Below are positions 25,109 through 36,710 of a stretch of DNA of 64,000 nucleotides, one piece after another. The stretch is from NCBI RefSeq assembly GCF_900156465.1, contig NZ_LT707064.1:904001-968000 (forward strand), read 5' to 3'. Source of the stretch: Pseudomonas sp. 7SR1 (GTDB lineage Bacteria; Pseudomonadota; Gammaproteobacteria; Pseudomonadales; Pseudomonadaceae). Position 1 is the first letter of the stretch. The number at the start of each line of letters is the position of its first letter. The notes below the pieces were generated by a model. That model searched no databases. It saw only the letters and a program-made list of their open reading frames with translations, and had not been told where the DNA came from. Made by a program: the position numbers and the translations under genes.

Positions 25109-27043
25109 TCAGGCCCGGAACTGTCCCAGGCTCGCCTTCAATTGCGCCGCCAGGCTGTCCAGCACCTTACCGCTGGCGGTGGTCTCGACCACAGCCTGGG
25201 CCGCCTTCTCGGCCTGGGCATGAATGGTTTCTACCCGCCCGCGAACCGCCTGGGCACCCTGGGCCTGATGAGCTGCCGCCTGGGTCGCCAGGCCGATGGC
25301 CGCGTGCACCTGCTCCACAGAGGCCTGCACCGACTGCTGCAAACGAGCACTGTCACGCAATACCAGCAATCCTTCGCTGGCCTGGCGCCCAGCCTGGCCG
25401 ATCGCAGCCACCGCCTCCCGGGCCCCTTGCTGCAACGCCACGATATGGGCCTGGATATCGCCCGTGGAACTCTGGGTCTTGCTTGCCAGGGCCCGTACCT
25501 CATCCGCCACCACCGCAAAGCCGCGCCCGGTCTCCCCGGCCCGCGCAGCCTCGATAGCCGCGTTCAAGGCCAACAGGTTGGTCTGCTCGGCAATACCGTG
25601 GATCACCGTCAGCACCACTTCGATCTGCTCGCTCTGCTGGGCCAACCGCTCGATGACTTTCGCCCCGGTATCCACCTGCCCGGCCAACGCCTCGATCAGG
25701 CTGCCTACCTTGGCCGATGTGCGAGTGTTCTCATCGGTGGCCTGGCGAATCTCCACCACCTGCTGCAAGGCCGCCTGCATTGCCTGGCTTTCCGATTGCG
25801 CCTCATCAGCCATCTGCGACAAGGCCCGCAGGCTCTCGGCCACTTCATCGCGCTGCATCCCGGCTGCCGCATCGGCACCGGAATTTCGCAAGGTCATCGC
25901 ACCGATCTCCAGGCCCGTACGCTGGGCCACGTCACCCGCTTCCCGCACGATGGGCTGCAACTTATCCACAAAGCGATTGACAGCCGATGCCATGTCGCCA
26001 ATTTCATCCTTGCTGTTGATTTGCACGCGCTTGGTCAGGTCCCCCTCACCCGCCGCCAGATCATTCATCGCCGCGATCAGCAGCCTCAGGCGATTGACGA
26101 CCCGGCGCCCCAGCACCACCGCCAACAACACCAGCACGCCGAGGCCCACCAGCGCCAGGCCCAGGCCAATGCGCCAGCGCAAGGTACTCGCGGCCTCTTG
26201 CACGGTGCTGGCAGTATTGGTCTGCATTTGGGTAGCAGTGGTCTGGGCCGACTGCAGCCGGCCACGCATGGCAGTGGCACTGTCAGCCGCAGCCCCCTTG
26301 AGACTGTCCCCCACCAGCTGGTCGCTGCTGGCGATCAACGCCGAGAATCTCTGGTCCAGCGCCTTCAGGTCGCTTTCCACGGATGCGGTGGAGACCCCCA
26401 TGAGCACTTTGCCGATTTCCACCCCGTTGGGGCTGATGGAAGCCTCGAGGTAATAGACGGAAGGATCGTTTTTCGCCGCATCCAGGACCTTGTCCAGCGC
26501 CCGCTCACCCTTGCCCTTCTCCAGCAGCGCTTTGTTGACCGGATTTTCCCGGTTCAAATAACGGGTCAGGTGTTCGCCATTGGCATCGTCATAAATGACG
26601 AAGAGCACATTGGGATTGCGCTGGGCCCGGCGAGCGAATTCGGAAAGTGTCGGAATGTCGCTGTCCCACATGGCACGAGGGGCAACGGAGGCCAGGAGTT
26701 GCGCCATATCATTGGCCGACTCCCTCAAGTCTTTTTCCAGAGCGCCCCGCAGCTGTGCCTGCTCTTCCTTCAGGCGCGCGGACAAGCCGGCATTCAGGCG
26801 CTGGCGCGTACTGGCAGACAGGCTATCCAGGCTGGAGGTCACCTCGCGCCCGGCCTGCTCCAACTCACCGGAAAGTTTCTGGCTATCAGCCCCCAGGCCC
26901 GCACTCAGGTCGGCCTCCAGCGCCGTGACTGTGCTCCGGGTCAGCGCCACAGCCACCAGCACCTGCACCAAAAGGGCGATACCAAGCGTAACGAACACAG
27001 GCCGCAGCAAACGGCTTTGTAACAGTGAGAGAACGGCCGACAC
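25109..27043 (-). CDS. Methyl-accepting chemotaxis protein
   Basis: A 644-residue chemoreceptor: TM1 about residues 14-34, a periplasmic sensor region of about 255 residues with a PAS/Cache-like core ([34 protein letters not shown]), TM2 at 292-312, a HAMP domain, and the cytoplasmic signalling hairpin with the conserved tip ([29 protein letters not shown]). The ligand is not readable. The start is taken as GTG at 27043 because AGAGGG lies 7 bp upstream and the TM1 helix then has a normal short N-terminus; an ATG 69 bp upstream is in frame but lacks that signal. It is monocistronic, behind the purA terminator. Confidence 0.9.
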   Translation of the reverse strand: MSAVLSLLQSRLLRPVFVTLGIALLVQVLVAVALTRSTVTALEADLSAGLGADSQKLSGELEQAGREVTSSLDSLSASTRQRLNAGLSARLKEEQAQLRGALEKDLRESANDMAQLLASVAPRAMWDSDIPTLSEFARRAQRNPNVLFVIYDDANGEHLTRYLNRENPVNKALLEKGKGERALDKVLDAAKNDPSVYYLEASISPNGVEIGKVLMGVSTASVESDLKALDQRFSALIASSDQLVGDSLKGAAADSATAMRGRLQSAQTTATQMQTNTASTVQEAASTLRWRIGLGLALVGLGVLVLLAVVLGRRVVNRLRLLIAAMNDLAAGEGDLTKRVQINSKDEIGDMASAVNRFVDKLQPIVREAGDVAQRTGLEIGAMTLRNSGADAAAGMQRDEVAESLRALSQMADEAQSESQAMQAALQQVVEIRQATDENTRTSAKVGSLIEALAGQVDTGAKVIERLAQQSEQIEVVLTVIHGIAEQTNLLALNAAIEAARAGETGRGFAVVADEVRALASKTQSSTGDIQAHIVALQQGAREAVAAIGQAGRQASEGLLVLRDSARLQQSVQASVEQVHAAIGLATQAAAHQAQGAQAVRGRVETIHAQAEKAAQAVVETTASGKVLDSLAAQLKASLGQFRA

Positions 27044-27147
27044 GTGAAATCCCTCTACCAACGCCATTAATTTGATGGCACCGCTGAACGGGCGCCGATA
27101 ATGGAGATTCATAGCAAGTGTCGTGCCGCACGGCGACCAGGAACGAC

Positions 27148-27171
27148 AAAGGACCCTAATGAGGGTCCTTT
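27148..27171 (-). terminator. Intrinsic terminator of purA
   Basis: A 10-bp perfect stem (AAAGGACCCT / AGGGTCCTTT) with a 4-nt loop, 22 bp beyond the purA stop. T-rich on both sides, strongest as a purA terminator before the chemoreceptor gene. Confidence 0.85.
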
Positions 27172-27192
27172 GTTTTGTGCATCAATGACTTA

Positions 27193-28539
<1,347 letters not shown>

Positions 28540-29727
28540 TCAAGAAGCCAGCGGCAATACCTGCCAAAGCCCGTTGTGCTGAATCAATTGCCGGTCGCAG
28601 TCCGCTTCGCGGGCGGCGGCCAAAGGCTGCCCGGGCAATGCCTGGACGACTCGCTGACCCTCACTGCGCAACTGGCAGACTGCTTGCCAGAGTGCCGCAT
28701 CCGTACTGTCAGGCATCCAGATACCGCCAGACGGTAACTCGACCTCAGCACGCCCCAGGGTCACCAGGGTTTTCAAATCGGTAGAAAAGCCGGTCGCCGG
28801 ACGAGCACGACCGAAATCGGCGCCGATGTCATCGTAACGACCGCCCTGGGCGATGGACTGGCCCACGCCCGGTACGAACACCGCGAACACCACGCCGGTG
28901 TGGTAGTGATAACCGCGCAACTCACCCAGGTCGAAATACAACGGCAGCTCCGGGAAACGCACCGACAACCGCTCGGCTATTGCCAGCAGGTCGTCCAGGG
29001 CCGCCAGCACGGGGGCCGGCGCATTCGCCAGGCGATCCCGGGCCGCAACCAGCACCTCACGACCGCCACACAGGCCCACCAGCGCCCGCAGCATGTCGGA
29101 CAGATCGCTCGGCAAGCCTTCGGTCAGGCTGACGACCTCGTCGATGGCCTTGCGCTGCAAGGCATCGAACAACTGCTGCTCCACTTCGCCGGACAGGCCG
29201 GCGGCGCGGGCCAGGCCGCGATAGATGCCGACATGACCCAGGTCCATGTGGACATCCGGTACGTCAGCCAGTTGCAGCATCGCCAACATCAAGCTGATGA
29301 CTTCCACGTCGCTGCTGGGGCTGGCGTCGCCATACAACTCGGCACCCAGCTGGATGGGGCTGCGAGAAGAAGACAAGGCACGAGGCTGGGCGTGCAGCAC
29401 GCTGCCGGCATAGCACAGGCGATTGGGGCCTTCCCGGCGCAACGTGTGGGCGTCGATTCGCGCCACTTGCGGCGTGATGTCGGCGCGGAAGCCCATCTGC
29501 CGGCCCGACTGCGGGTCGACGACCTTGAAAGTACGCAGGTCCAGGTCCTGGCCCGCGCCGGTCAGCAGGGATTCCAGGTACTCGATATGAGGGGTGACGA
29601 CAAATTCGTAACCCCAGCTCTGGAACAGATCCAACACCTGCCGACGCGCCACTTCGATACGCGCAGCTTCCGGTGGCAGTACTTCTTCGATGCCATCTGG
29701 CAGCAGCCAGCGGTCTACCGTTGCCAT
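28540..29727 (-). CDS. hisZ: ATP phosphoribosyltransferase regulatory subunit HisZ
   Basis: HisZ is a catalytically dead HisRS-like protein that pairs with the short form of HisG for the first step of histidine synthesis. The 395-residue product has the class II synthetase-like core ([45 protein letters not shown]), ends without an anticodon-binding domain as expected, and shows the YYHTGVVF-type segment as [15 protein letters not shown]. It sits between hflC and purA, its usual place in pseudomonads; hisG is elsewhere. Confidence 0.95.
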   Translation of the reverse strand: MATVDRWLLPDGIEEVLPPEAARIEVARRQVLDLFQSWGYEFVVTPHIEYLESLLTGAGQDLDLRTFKVVDPQSGRQMGFRADITPQVARIDAHTLRREGPNRLCYAGSVLHAQPRALSSSRSPIQLGAELYGDASPSSDVEVISLMLAMLQLADVPDVHMDLGHVGIYRGLARAAGLSGEVEQQLFDALQRKAIDEVVSLTEGLPSDLSDMLRALVGLCGGREVLVAARDRLANAPAPVLAALDDLLAIAERLSVRFPELPLYFDLGELRGYHYHTGVVFAVFVPGVGQSIAQGGRYDDIGADFGRARPATGFSTDLKTLVTLGRAEVELPSGGIWMPDSTDAALWQAVCQLRSEGQRVVQALPGQPLAAAREADCDRQLIQHNGLWQVLPLAS

Positions 29728-29938
29728 TACGCCATTCCCCTATGGTCCGGGCGGCCAGCCTTCGGGCAAGCCTTGAGTGAAGCAGAAAACACCTGTGCCT
29801 TTGCACAAACAACGCGCAAGGGCGACGTGACGAAGGGCCAGGAATCGGCCTCGTCCAGCGCTTTCCTCGAAAAACCTGTCGAGTCGTTCAACCCGACGTC
29901 TGCAAGCAAAACCACAATCGAACGTGCAGACGCAAAAA

Positions 29939-29957
29939 AGCCGGGAATTTCCCGGCT
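29939..29957 (-). terminator. Intrinsic terminator of hflC
   Basis: AGCCGGGAA / TTCCCGGCT around one base, followed on the minus strand by TTTTTT. It is 84 bp beyond the hflC stop, so hisZ starts a new transcript from the 29728-29938 gap, in which I see no gene. Confidence 0.85.
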
Positions 29958-30041
29958 GCCGCATCATACACTCGTTTTCCCAAAGGATCACCCCGCCCGA
30001 CGCTTTAGCCGCCAGGCGGAGTGTTTCAGGTCAACGCTGCA

Positions 30042-30911
30042 TCAAGGCTTGGCCTGTTCCAGGTAGCGGAAAAAGTCGCTGCTCGGATCCAGCACCAGCA
30101 CATCGGATTTACGCCCGAAGCTTTCACGGTAGGCATGCAGGCTGCGGTAGAACGCGTAGAACTCCTGGTCCTGGCCGTAGGCCTTGGCGTAGATCGCAGC
30201 GGCCTGGGCATCGCCATCACCGCGAACCTCTTCCGATTCACGATAAGCCTCGGCCAGCAACACGCGGCGCTGACGATCGGCATCGGCACGGATACCTTCC
30301 GCCAGCTCGTTACCCTTGGCGCGATGCTCCCGGGCTTCACGCTCACGCTCGGTGCTCATCCGCTCGAAGACGCTGCGATTGACTTCCTTGGGCAGGTCGA
30401 TGGCCTTGACCCGGACATCGACCACTTCGATACCCAGCTCTTTTTCCGCCATCGTGTTCAAGGAGCGGGTGATATCGGCCATGAGCGCGTCACGCTCACC
30501 GGACACCACCTCATGCAGGGTACGCTTACCGAACTGGTCACGCAGGCCTGACTCCAGGCGGCGGGACAGACGTTCGTCGGCGATCTGCTTGAGACCCGAG
30601 GTCGCGGTATAGAAACGCTCGGCGTCCTTCACACGCCACTTGGCATAGGCATCCACCATCACGGCTTTCTTTTCCAGCGTCAGGAAGCGTTGCGTCGGCG
30701 CATCGAGCGTCATCAGGCGAGCGTCGAACTTGCGCACCTTGTTGACGTACGGCACCTTCACATGCAGCCCTGGCTGGACATCCGCCTCGACCACGCGACC
30801 GAATTGCAGCAATACCGCACGTTCGGTCTGGGACACGATGTAGAAGCAGTTCCAGGCAGCGATCGCCACGACGACGCCGACAATAAGGGCGATCAGCGAT
30901 TTATTGCTCAT
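30042..30911 (-). CDS. hflC: HflC, FtsH protease modulator
   Basis: HflC with HflK forms a cage around the membrane protease FtsH and limits access of substrates. The 289-residue product has one N-terminal membrane helix (SLIALIVGVVVAIAAWNCFYI, about residues 5-24), the SPFH/band-7 domain (SQTERAVLLQFGRVV onward) and a C-terminal coiled coil rich in Arg/Glu/Ala. Its ATG shares one base with the hflK stop (TGATG), giving coupled translation for the 1:1 complex. Confidence 0.96.
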   Translation of the reverse strand: MSNKSLIALIVGVVVAIAAWNCFYIVSQTERAVLLQFGRVVEADVQPGLHVKVPYVNKVRKFDARLMTLDAPTQRFLTLEKKAVMVDAYAKWRVKDAERFYTATSGLKQIADERLSRRLESGLRDQFGKRTLHEVVSGERDALMADITRSLNTMAEKELGIEVVDVRVKAIDLPKEVNRSVFERMSTEREREAREHRAKGNELAEGIRADADRQRRVLLAEAYRESEEVRGDGDAQAAAIYAKAYGQDQEFYAFYRSLHAYRESFGRKSDVLVLDPSSDFFRYLEQAKP

Positions 30912-32077
30912 CAGCGACTCTCCCTGGTACGTGCTTGCTGTTGCTGCTCCACCGCCGCGCGAGTATTCGCTTCAGTGCTGGCGGGTGCCATGCTGGTCGG
31001 CGGCGCACTGGTGGCACGACCGCTCTCGATCATCTTGTCCAGCGGCAGGTACAGCAGATTGCTCTGGCCGTTCTTGTTACCGGTCACGAGGACCTTGCTG
31101 GTATTGCTGAAGACTTCCTGCATGGTGTCCAGGTAAAGACGCTGACGGGTCACTTCGGGCGCCTTGCGATACTCGGCCACCAGCTTGGTGAAGCGGTCGG
31201 CCTCACCCTTGGCGCGGGAGACCACTTCGTCGCGATAACCGTTGGCGTCCTCGATGATGCGCTGGGCCTGGCCACGGGCTTCCGGCACGACGCCGTTGGC
31301 GTAGGTTTCGGCCTGGTTTCGCGAGCGCTGCTCGTCTTCACGGGCACGGATCACATCGTCGAAGGCTTCCTGGACTTCACGCGGCGCCGCGGCGCTCTGG
31401 ACGTTGACCTGAGTGACGGTGATGCCGGTGCGATAGGTATCGAGGAACCGCTGCAGGCGCTCCTTGATCTCGCTGGCCATCAGCTCACGCCCTTCGGTCA
31501 GCACCTGATCCATGGCGGTGGAACCCACCACGTGACGCAGGGCACTTTCGGTCGCGTGCTGCAGGCTCACTTCCGGCTGGTCGACGTTCAGCACGAAGTC
31601 CTGCAGGTTGGTGATCTTGTACTGCACGGTCAGCGGCACTTCGACGATGTTCTCGTCTTCCGTGAGCATCTGCCCCTGCTTGGTGTAGGCACGCTCACGC
31701 GTGACGTTTTCCATGTATTTCTGATCGATCGGCGGGAAATAGATGTTCAGGCCCGGGCCGACAGTCTCGTAGTACTTGCCGAAGCGCAGCACCACGGCCT
31801 GCTCCTGCTCGTCCACGACATAGACCGCGCTGTACAGCCAGACGGCGGCGAGCACGACCAGACCGATGCCGAGCAGGCCGAAACCACCGCCCTTGCCCGG
31901 ACGACCGCCGTCGTCACCGCGTTTCTTACCACCACCGAACAAACCGTTCAGGCTTTCCTGCAGCTTGCGGAAGGCCTCGTCGAGATCCGGCGGTCCCTTG
32001 CGGTCGCCGTTGTTACGACGCTTGCCACCCCAGGGATCCTGATTATTCGAGTTGCCACCCGGCTCATTCCAAGCCAT
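30911..32077 (-). CDS. hflK: HflK, FtsH protease modulator
   Basis: Partner of HflC. The 388-residue protein has a Gly/Asn/Asp-rich cytosolic N-terminus (AWNEPGGNSNNQDPWGG), a membrane helix at about 70-90 (FGLLGIGLVVLAAVWLYS), an SPFH domain beginning VVDEQEQAVVLRFGKYYE, and a C-terminal Gln/Ala/Arg-rich tail. The ATG at 32077 has GGAGAG upstream; the 12-codon longer frame is not supported. It lies 85 bp after hflX. Confidence 0.96.
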   Translation of the reverse strand: MAWNEPGGNSNNQDPWGGKRRNNGDRKGPPDLDEAFRKLQESLNGLFGGGKKRGDDGGRPGKGGGFGLLGIGLVVLAAVWLYSAVYVVDEQEQAVVLRFGKYYETVGPGLNIYFPPIDQKYMENVTRERAYTKQGQMLTEDENIVEVPLTVQYKITNLQDFVLNVDQPEVSLQHATESALRHVVGSTAMDQVLTEGRELMASEIKERLQRFLDTYRTGITVTQVNVQSAAAPREVQEAFDDVIRAREDEQRSRNQAETYANGVVPEARGQAQRIIEDANGYRDEVVSRAKGEADRFTKLVAEYRKAPEVTRQRLYLDTMQEVFSNTSKVLVTGNKNGQSNLLYLPLDKMIESGRATSAPPTSMAPASTEANTRAAVEQQQQARTRESR

Positions 32078-32162
32078 AGCGCTCTCCATCTGATAAAGCA
32101 AAGACGCACCCACGGCGCGCCGACCAATGCTACAGAATGCCTGACACAGCGTTCTCAGGCTT

Positions 32163-33464
32163 TTATTGCAAAGTGTGTTGCTCGATGAACTCCATCGGTC
32201 GCAGCCCTTCGCGACTGACCAATCGATTCAACTCAGCACGAGGCAGACGCACCGCCAGCAGGCAGGTACCTTCTTCGTCGTGTTCTTCTTTCTGCACCGC
32301 CCCCAGCTCAAAGAACTGGGCACGGAGCCGGGCGAACCGTTGCGGCAGCTTCAGGGTGCCGACAAACAGATCGTTGCCCAGCAACTCCGCCACGGCCTGC
32401 TTGAGCAGGTCGAGGCCGGTACCGTCCTGGGCCGACAACCAGACCCGCTGCGGCTTGCCGTCGGCATCGCGCTGGATCTGCGGCTCCACCCCTTCGAGCA
32501 AATCGAGTTTGTTGTATACCTCGAGGATCGGCAAGTCCTGGGCCCCGATCTCGCCCAGCACCACCATGACCTGCTCGATCTGCAGCATCCGGTCGGGCTC
32601 GGCGGCATCGATCACATGCAGCAGCAGGTCGGAGTTGCTCGACTCTTCGAGCGTAGCCCGGAAAGCCTCGACCAGCTTATGCGGCAAGTGTCGAATGAAA
32701 CCCACGGTATCGGCCAGCACGATCGGCCCCAGGTCGTCCAGGTCGAGTCGGCGCAGGGTCGGGTCGAGGGTGGCGAACAGCTGGTCGGCGGCGTAGACGT
32801 CCGATTGGGTCACGTTATTGAACAGTGTCGACTTGCCGGCGTTGGTATAGCCCACCAGCGAAACCGTCGGGATATCCGCGCGCTTGCGTCCGCGGCGCGA
32901 CTGCTCGCGCTGGCTGCGGACCTTCTCCAGGCGCCCCTTGATCTGGCGCAGGCGGACCCGCAACAGGCGCCGGTCGGTTTCCAGCTGGGTTTCACCCGGG
33001 CCGCGCAGGCCGATACCCCCCTTCTGCCGCTCAAGGTGAGTCCAGCCACGAACCAGACGCGTACTCATGTGCTCGAGCTGGGCCAGTTCGACCTGGAGCT
33101 TGCCTTCATGGGTGCGGGCGCGTTGGGCGAAGATATCGAGAATCAGCCCGGTACGGTCGATCACGCGACACTCGAAGACACGTTCGAGGTTACGTTCCTG
33201 ACTGGGCGTGAGGATGTGATTGAAAATCACCAGATCGACCTGCTCGGCCTTGACCAGGTCACGCAACTCCTCGACCTTGCCACTGCCGATCAGGAACTTG
33301 GCGGTTGGCCGATGACGCGGCACGTTGAAGAACGCGACGGTCTCGGCGCCGGCCGAAAGAGCCAATTCCTGAAACTCCTGCGGATCTTCGCGCGCCTCAG
33401 GGTCCTGTCCATCCAAGTGAACGAGAATAGTCCGCTCACCACCACCGTGGCGCTCAAAGAACAA
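32163..33464 (-). CDS. hflX: Ribosome-splitting GTPase HflX
   Basis: HflX splits stalled or heat-damaged 70S ribosomes. The 433-residue product has the N-terminal HflX subdomain (about 1-100), a coiled-coil linker with the GRKRAD region, the G domain with G1 GYTNAGKST, G3 DTVGFI and G4 NKLD, and a C-terminal domain. The start is TTG at 33464: AGGAG lies six bases upstream and the resulting MFFERHGGGERTILVHLDG is the family N-terminus. It is separated from hfq by 12 bp. Confidence 0.95.
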   Translation of the reverse strand: MFFERHGGGERTILVHLDGQDPEAREDPQEFQELALSAGAETVAFFNVPRHRPTAKFLIGSGKVEELRDLVKAEQVDLVIFNHILTPSQERNLERVFECRVIDRTGLILDIFAQRARTHEGKLQVELAQLEHMSTRLVRGWTHLERQKGGIGLRGPGETQLETDRRLLRVRLRQIKGRLEKVRSQREQSRRGRKRADIPTVSLVGYTNAGKSTLFNNVTQSDVYAADQLFATLDPTLRRLDLDDLGPIVLADTVGFIRHLPHKLVEAFRATLEESSNSDLLLHVIDAAEPDRMLQIEQVMVVLGEIGAQDLPILEVYNKLDLLEGVEPQIQRDADGKPQRVWLSAQDGTGLDLLKQAVAELLGNDLFVGTLKLPQRFARLRAQFFELGAVQKEEHDEEGTCLLAVRLPRAELNRLVSREGLRPMEFIEQHTLQ

Positions 33465-33476
33465 AGGAGACTCCTA

Positions 33477-33737
33477 TCAGGCGTTACCCGGCTCAGCGTC
33501 ACCGCCATCGGATTCGGTTGCGCTTGGCAGACGAATTGGACGGACCGGCACGACTGTAGAGATAGCGTGTTTGTAGACCATCTGGCTGACGGTGTTTTTC
33601 AGAAGGATGACGAACTGGTCGAAAGACTCGATCGTGCCTTGCAGTTTGATCCCGTTGACCAAATAGATGGACACCCCAACTTTCTCTTTACGTAAAGTGT
33701 TCAAGTAAGGGTCTTGTAGCGAATGCCCTTTTGACAT
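33477..33737 (-). CDS. hfq: RNA chaperone Hfq
   Basis: The 86-residue Hfq pairs small RNAs with mRNAs and in pseudomonads also works with Crc. It has the Sm1 motif ([20 protein letters not shown]), the Sm2 motif [10 protein letters not shown] and a short acidic C-terminal tail of about 15 residues, as in Pseudomonas and shorter than in E. coli. AAGGAG precedes the ATG at 33737. It is flanked by miaA (91 bp upstream) and hflX. Confidence 0.98.
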   Translation of the reverse strand: MSKGHSLQDPYLNTLRKEKVGVSIYLVNGIKLQGTIESFDQFVILLKNTVSQMVYKHAISTVVPVRPIRLPSATESDGGDAEPGNA

Positions 33738-33828
33738 GTGCCGCACTCCTTTAAGGATCAATAATAAAAATCGGAATCAGATGGCTTGGGCCGTCACACC
33801 CCCAAGGATAGACGGCAATTGCAAGGAC

Positions 33829-34800
33829 TCAGCTCAATATGGAGACGGTCCCAAGGTATTTCAAGGCGCGTGGCAGATTGTCGCAATCGAGGCTGTCAAG
33901 CCAATGCAGGTCAGTCCAGCTGCGCAACCAGGTGAACTGGCGTTTCGCCAGTTGGCGCGTGGCAATAATCCCACGCTCGCGCATCTCGGCTGACGTCAGC
34001 TTGCCGTCCAGGTAGTCCCAGACCTGTCGATAACCCACCGCACGTATAGACGGCAACCCGGCATGCAGGTCACTTCGCTCACGCAGGGCTACGACCTCGT
34101 CTATGAATCCCTGTTCCAACATCAATGTGAATCTTTGTTCAATTCGCCGATGCAGCACTTGCCGGTTCGCCGGAGCGATGGCCAGATTCGCGACAGTATA
34201 GGGCAATTGTTGCAGTCCCGAAGCGGCTGCTTCAGTACTTTGCGCAGATTGTTGTCGGCGCAGGGCCGTCATGCTCTGGCCACTGACCCGATAAACCTCC
34301 AGCGCCCGGCTGAGCCGCTGCGGGTCATTGGGATGGATGCGCGCCGCCGACTCAGGGTCAATGACCGCCAATTGCTCGTGCAGGGCATGCCAGCCAAGGC
34401 GCGCGGCTTCTTCTTCGATCTGCGCGCGCACCTCGGGATCGGCCGCCGGCATGTCCGCCAACCCATCGACCAGGGCCTTGTAATACAGCATCGTGCCGCC
34501 CACCAGCAGCGGGATGTTGCCCCGCGCAGTGATTTCGGCCATGGCCTGGAGCGCATCACGCCGGAAATCGGCCGCCGAATAAGCCTCGACCGGGTCCAGG
34601 ATGTCGATCAGGCGGTGGGGAAATTCGGCCAGCAGTTCTTTTGACGGCTTGGCGGTGCCGATGTCCATGCCCCGATAGACCAGGGCCGAATCGACACTGA
34701 TCAACTCGCAGGGCAGGACCTTGGTCAATTCGATGGCCAGGTCGGTCTTGCCAGCGGCAGTCGGCCCCATCAGGAAAATCGCAGGTGGCAACTGGCTCAT
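33829..34800 (-). CDS. miaA: tRNA dimethylallyltransferase
   Basis: MiaA adds the isopentenyl group to A37 of tRNAs reading UNN codons. The 323-residue product has the P-loop [11 protein letters not shown] near the N-terminus, [16 protein letters not shown], the insertion domain and the conserved [14 protein letters not shown] and [14 protein letters not shown] segments. Its ATG shares a base with the mutL stop (TGATG). A larger reading frame extending into mutL is a shadow and is not used. Confidence 0.97.
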   Translation of the reverse strand: MSQLPPAIFLMGPTAAGKTDLAIELTKVLPCELISVDSALVYRGMDIGTAKPSKELLAEFPHRLIDILDPVEAYSAADFRRDALQAMAEITARGNIPLLVGGTMLYYKALVDGLADMPAADPEVRAQIEEEAARLGWHALHEQLAVIDPESAARIHPNDPQRLSRALEVYRVSGQSMTALRRQQSAQSTEAAASGLQQLPYTVANLAIAPANRQVLHRRIEQRFTLMLEQGFIDEVVALRERSDLHAGLPSIRAVGYRQVWDYLDGKLTSAEMRERGIIATRQLAKRQFTWLRSWTDLHWLDSLDCDNLPRALKYLGTVSILS

Positions 34801-36710
34801 CAACGACCGCGCAAAAACAGTTTGTCCAGGTCGTCCAGGCCCAGTTGGGTCCAGGTCGGCCGGCCATGGTTGCATTGGCCGCTGCGCTCGGTGTTCTCCA
34901 TGTCCCGCAGCAAGCCGTTCATTTCCGGCAAGGCCAGGCGCCGGTTGGCGCGGACCGCGCCATGGCAGGCCATGGTGCCCAGCAGCTCGTTCAGATGCGC
35001 CTGGATCCGGTCGCTGGTGCCGTACTCCATCAGATCCGCCAGCACGTCGCTGACCAACCGATTGGCCTCGGCCTGCTTCAGCAGCGCCGGGATCTGCCGG
35101 ATCGCCAGGGTTTCCGGGCCCAGTCGCTGCAGCTCGAAGCCCAGGCGCTGGAACCAGCCCACATGTTCTTCTGCGCAATCGGCTTCGCGCTGGCTGACAG
35201 CCAGTGACTCAGGCACCAGCAGCGGCTGGCCGCTGAGCCCTTCGCTGGCCATGGCGATTTTCAGCCGCTCGTACATGATTCGCTCATGAGCGGCATGCAT
35301 ATCCACCAGGACCAGGCCCTGGGCATTTTCCGCCAGGATATAGATGCCCTTGAGCTGCGCCAGGGCGTAGCCCAGCGGCGGGATATCGCCCTGGCCGTCG
35401 GGCAACGCCACTGCGCCGGTTTCAGGCAACGGCTTGAAGAATTCCCGATAGGCCGCCTGGGCCTCGGCCGCCGGCACGCTCGATTGCGGGCGCGGGGTGT
35501 ATTGATACTGATAGCCACCTGCGCCGGAACTCGCCGAGGTGTAGCTCGGTTGCGCCTGGGGCTGCTCCAGCAGGGTATTGGCCGCCAGGCGCATTTCGCC
35601 CTGGGGTCCGAATTCGCCGGCTTCCAGTCCGGTTGGACGAACCATCCCGGCCACGGTGGCCGGTGCTGCCAACTGGTCTTCCGGACGCACGTCGCCCAAG
35701 GCGCGGTGCAAGGTGCCATAGAGGAAATCGTGCACCATGCGCCCGTCGCGGAAGCGCACCTCATGCTTGGTGGGGTGCACGTTGACGTCCACCACTGAAG
35801 GGTCGACCTCGAAAAACAGCACGAAGGTCGGATGCCGACCGTTGAACAACACATCGCGATAGGCCTGGCGCACCGCGTGGGCGACCAGCTTGTCCCGTAC
35901 CGCCCGGCCGTTCACATAGAAATATTGCAGATCCGCCTGGCTGCGGGAGAAGGTTGGCAACCCGACCCAGCCCCACAGGTGCAGGCCATTGCGCTCGACC
36001 TCGATGGGCAAGGCCTGTTCCAGGAAACCCGAGCCGCACACCGCCGCCACGCGCCGGGCACGGGCCGCGTCGTCACGGGCCTCGTGCAGACTGAGAATGG
36101 TCTTGCCGTTATGGCGCAAGTGGAACGCCACGTCGAACCGCGCCAGGGCCAGGCGCTTGATGACTTCCTGCAGATGATCGAACTCGGTCTTCTCGGCCTT
36201 GAGAAACTTGCGCCGTGCCGGCGTATTGAAAAACAGGTCACGCACTTCCACCGACGTGCCCACCGGATGGGCCGCAGGCTGCACACGGGAGGCCATGTCC
36301 CGCCCCTCGGTCTCGACCTGCCAGGCCTGTTCGGCGTCGCGGGTGCGGGAGGTCAGCGTCAGGCGCGACACCGAGCTGATGGAGGCCAGCGCTTCGCCAC
36401 GAAACCCCAGGCTCATGACCCGTTCGAGATCTTCCAGATCGCGGATCTTGCTGGTGGCATGGCGCGCCAGTGCCAGCGGCAGGTCGTCGGCGGGAATACC
36501 ACCACCGTCGTCACGCACCCGCAGCAGCTTGACGCCACCCTGCTCGACGTCCACATCGATGCGCCGGGCACCGGAGTCCAGGCTGTTCTCCAGCAGTTCC
36601 TTGATGACCGACGCCGGGCGCTCGACCACCTCGCCGGCGGCGATCTGGTTCGCCAGCCGAGGACTGAGCAGCTCGATACGGGCGTTGCTGCCGATCACTT
36701 CATCGCTCAT
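34800..36710 (-). CDS. mutL: DNA mismatch repair protein MutL
   Basis: The 636-residue MutL has the N-terminal GHKL ATPase ([38 protein letters not shown]) and a C-terminal dimerisation domain joined by a Pro/Gln/Ala-rich linker (about 350-440). The C-terminal domain carries DMHA-x2-E-x4-E ([15 protein letters not shown]), a variant of the DQHA endonuclease motif of MutL proteins from bacteria lacking MutH. It overlaps amiB by four bases and miaA by one, as in the classical amiB-mutL-miaA-hfq operon. Confidence 0.97.
   Translation of the reverse strand: MSDEVIGSNARIELLSPRLANQIAAGEVVERPASVIKELLENSLDSGARRIDVDVEQGGVKLLRVRDDGGGIPADDLPLALARHATSKIRDLEDLERVMSLGFRGEALASISSVSRLTLTSRTRDAEQAWQVETEGRDMASRVQPAAHPVGTSVEVRDLFFNTPARRKFLKAEKTEFDHLQEVIKRLALARFDVAFHLRHNGKTILSLHEARDDAARARRVAAVCGSGFLEQALPIEVERNGLHLWGWVGLPTFSRSQADLQYFYVNGRAVRDKLVAHAVRQAYRDVLFNGRHPTFVLFFEVDPSVVDVNVHPTKHEVRFRDGRMVHDFLYGTLHRALGDVRPEDQLAAPATVAGMVRPTGLEAGEFGPQGEMRLAANTLLEQPQAQPSYTSASSGAGGYQYQYTPRPQSSVPAAEAQAAYREFFKPLPETGAVALPDGQGDIPPLGYALAQLKGIYILAENAQGLVLVDMHAAHERIMYERLKIAMASEGLSGQPLLVPESLAVSQREADCAEEHVGWFQRLGFELQRLGPETLAIRQIPALLKQAEANRLVSDVLADLMEYGTSDRIQAHLNELLGTMACHGAVRANRRLALPEMNGLLRDMENTERSGQCNHGRPTWTQLGLDDLDKLFLRGR

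Noticed and set aside
24800..27022. A 740-codon plus-strand frame that begins just before tRNA-Leu copy 2
   Set aside because: It runs through a tRNA and then antisense to the chemoreceptor gene; it is a shadow frame.
29740..29991. An 84-codon minus-strand frame before hisZ
   Set aside because: It crosses the hflC terminator, has no ribosome binding site or protein features, and does not resemble DUF2065.
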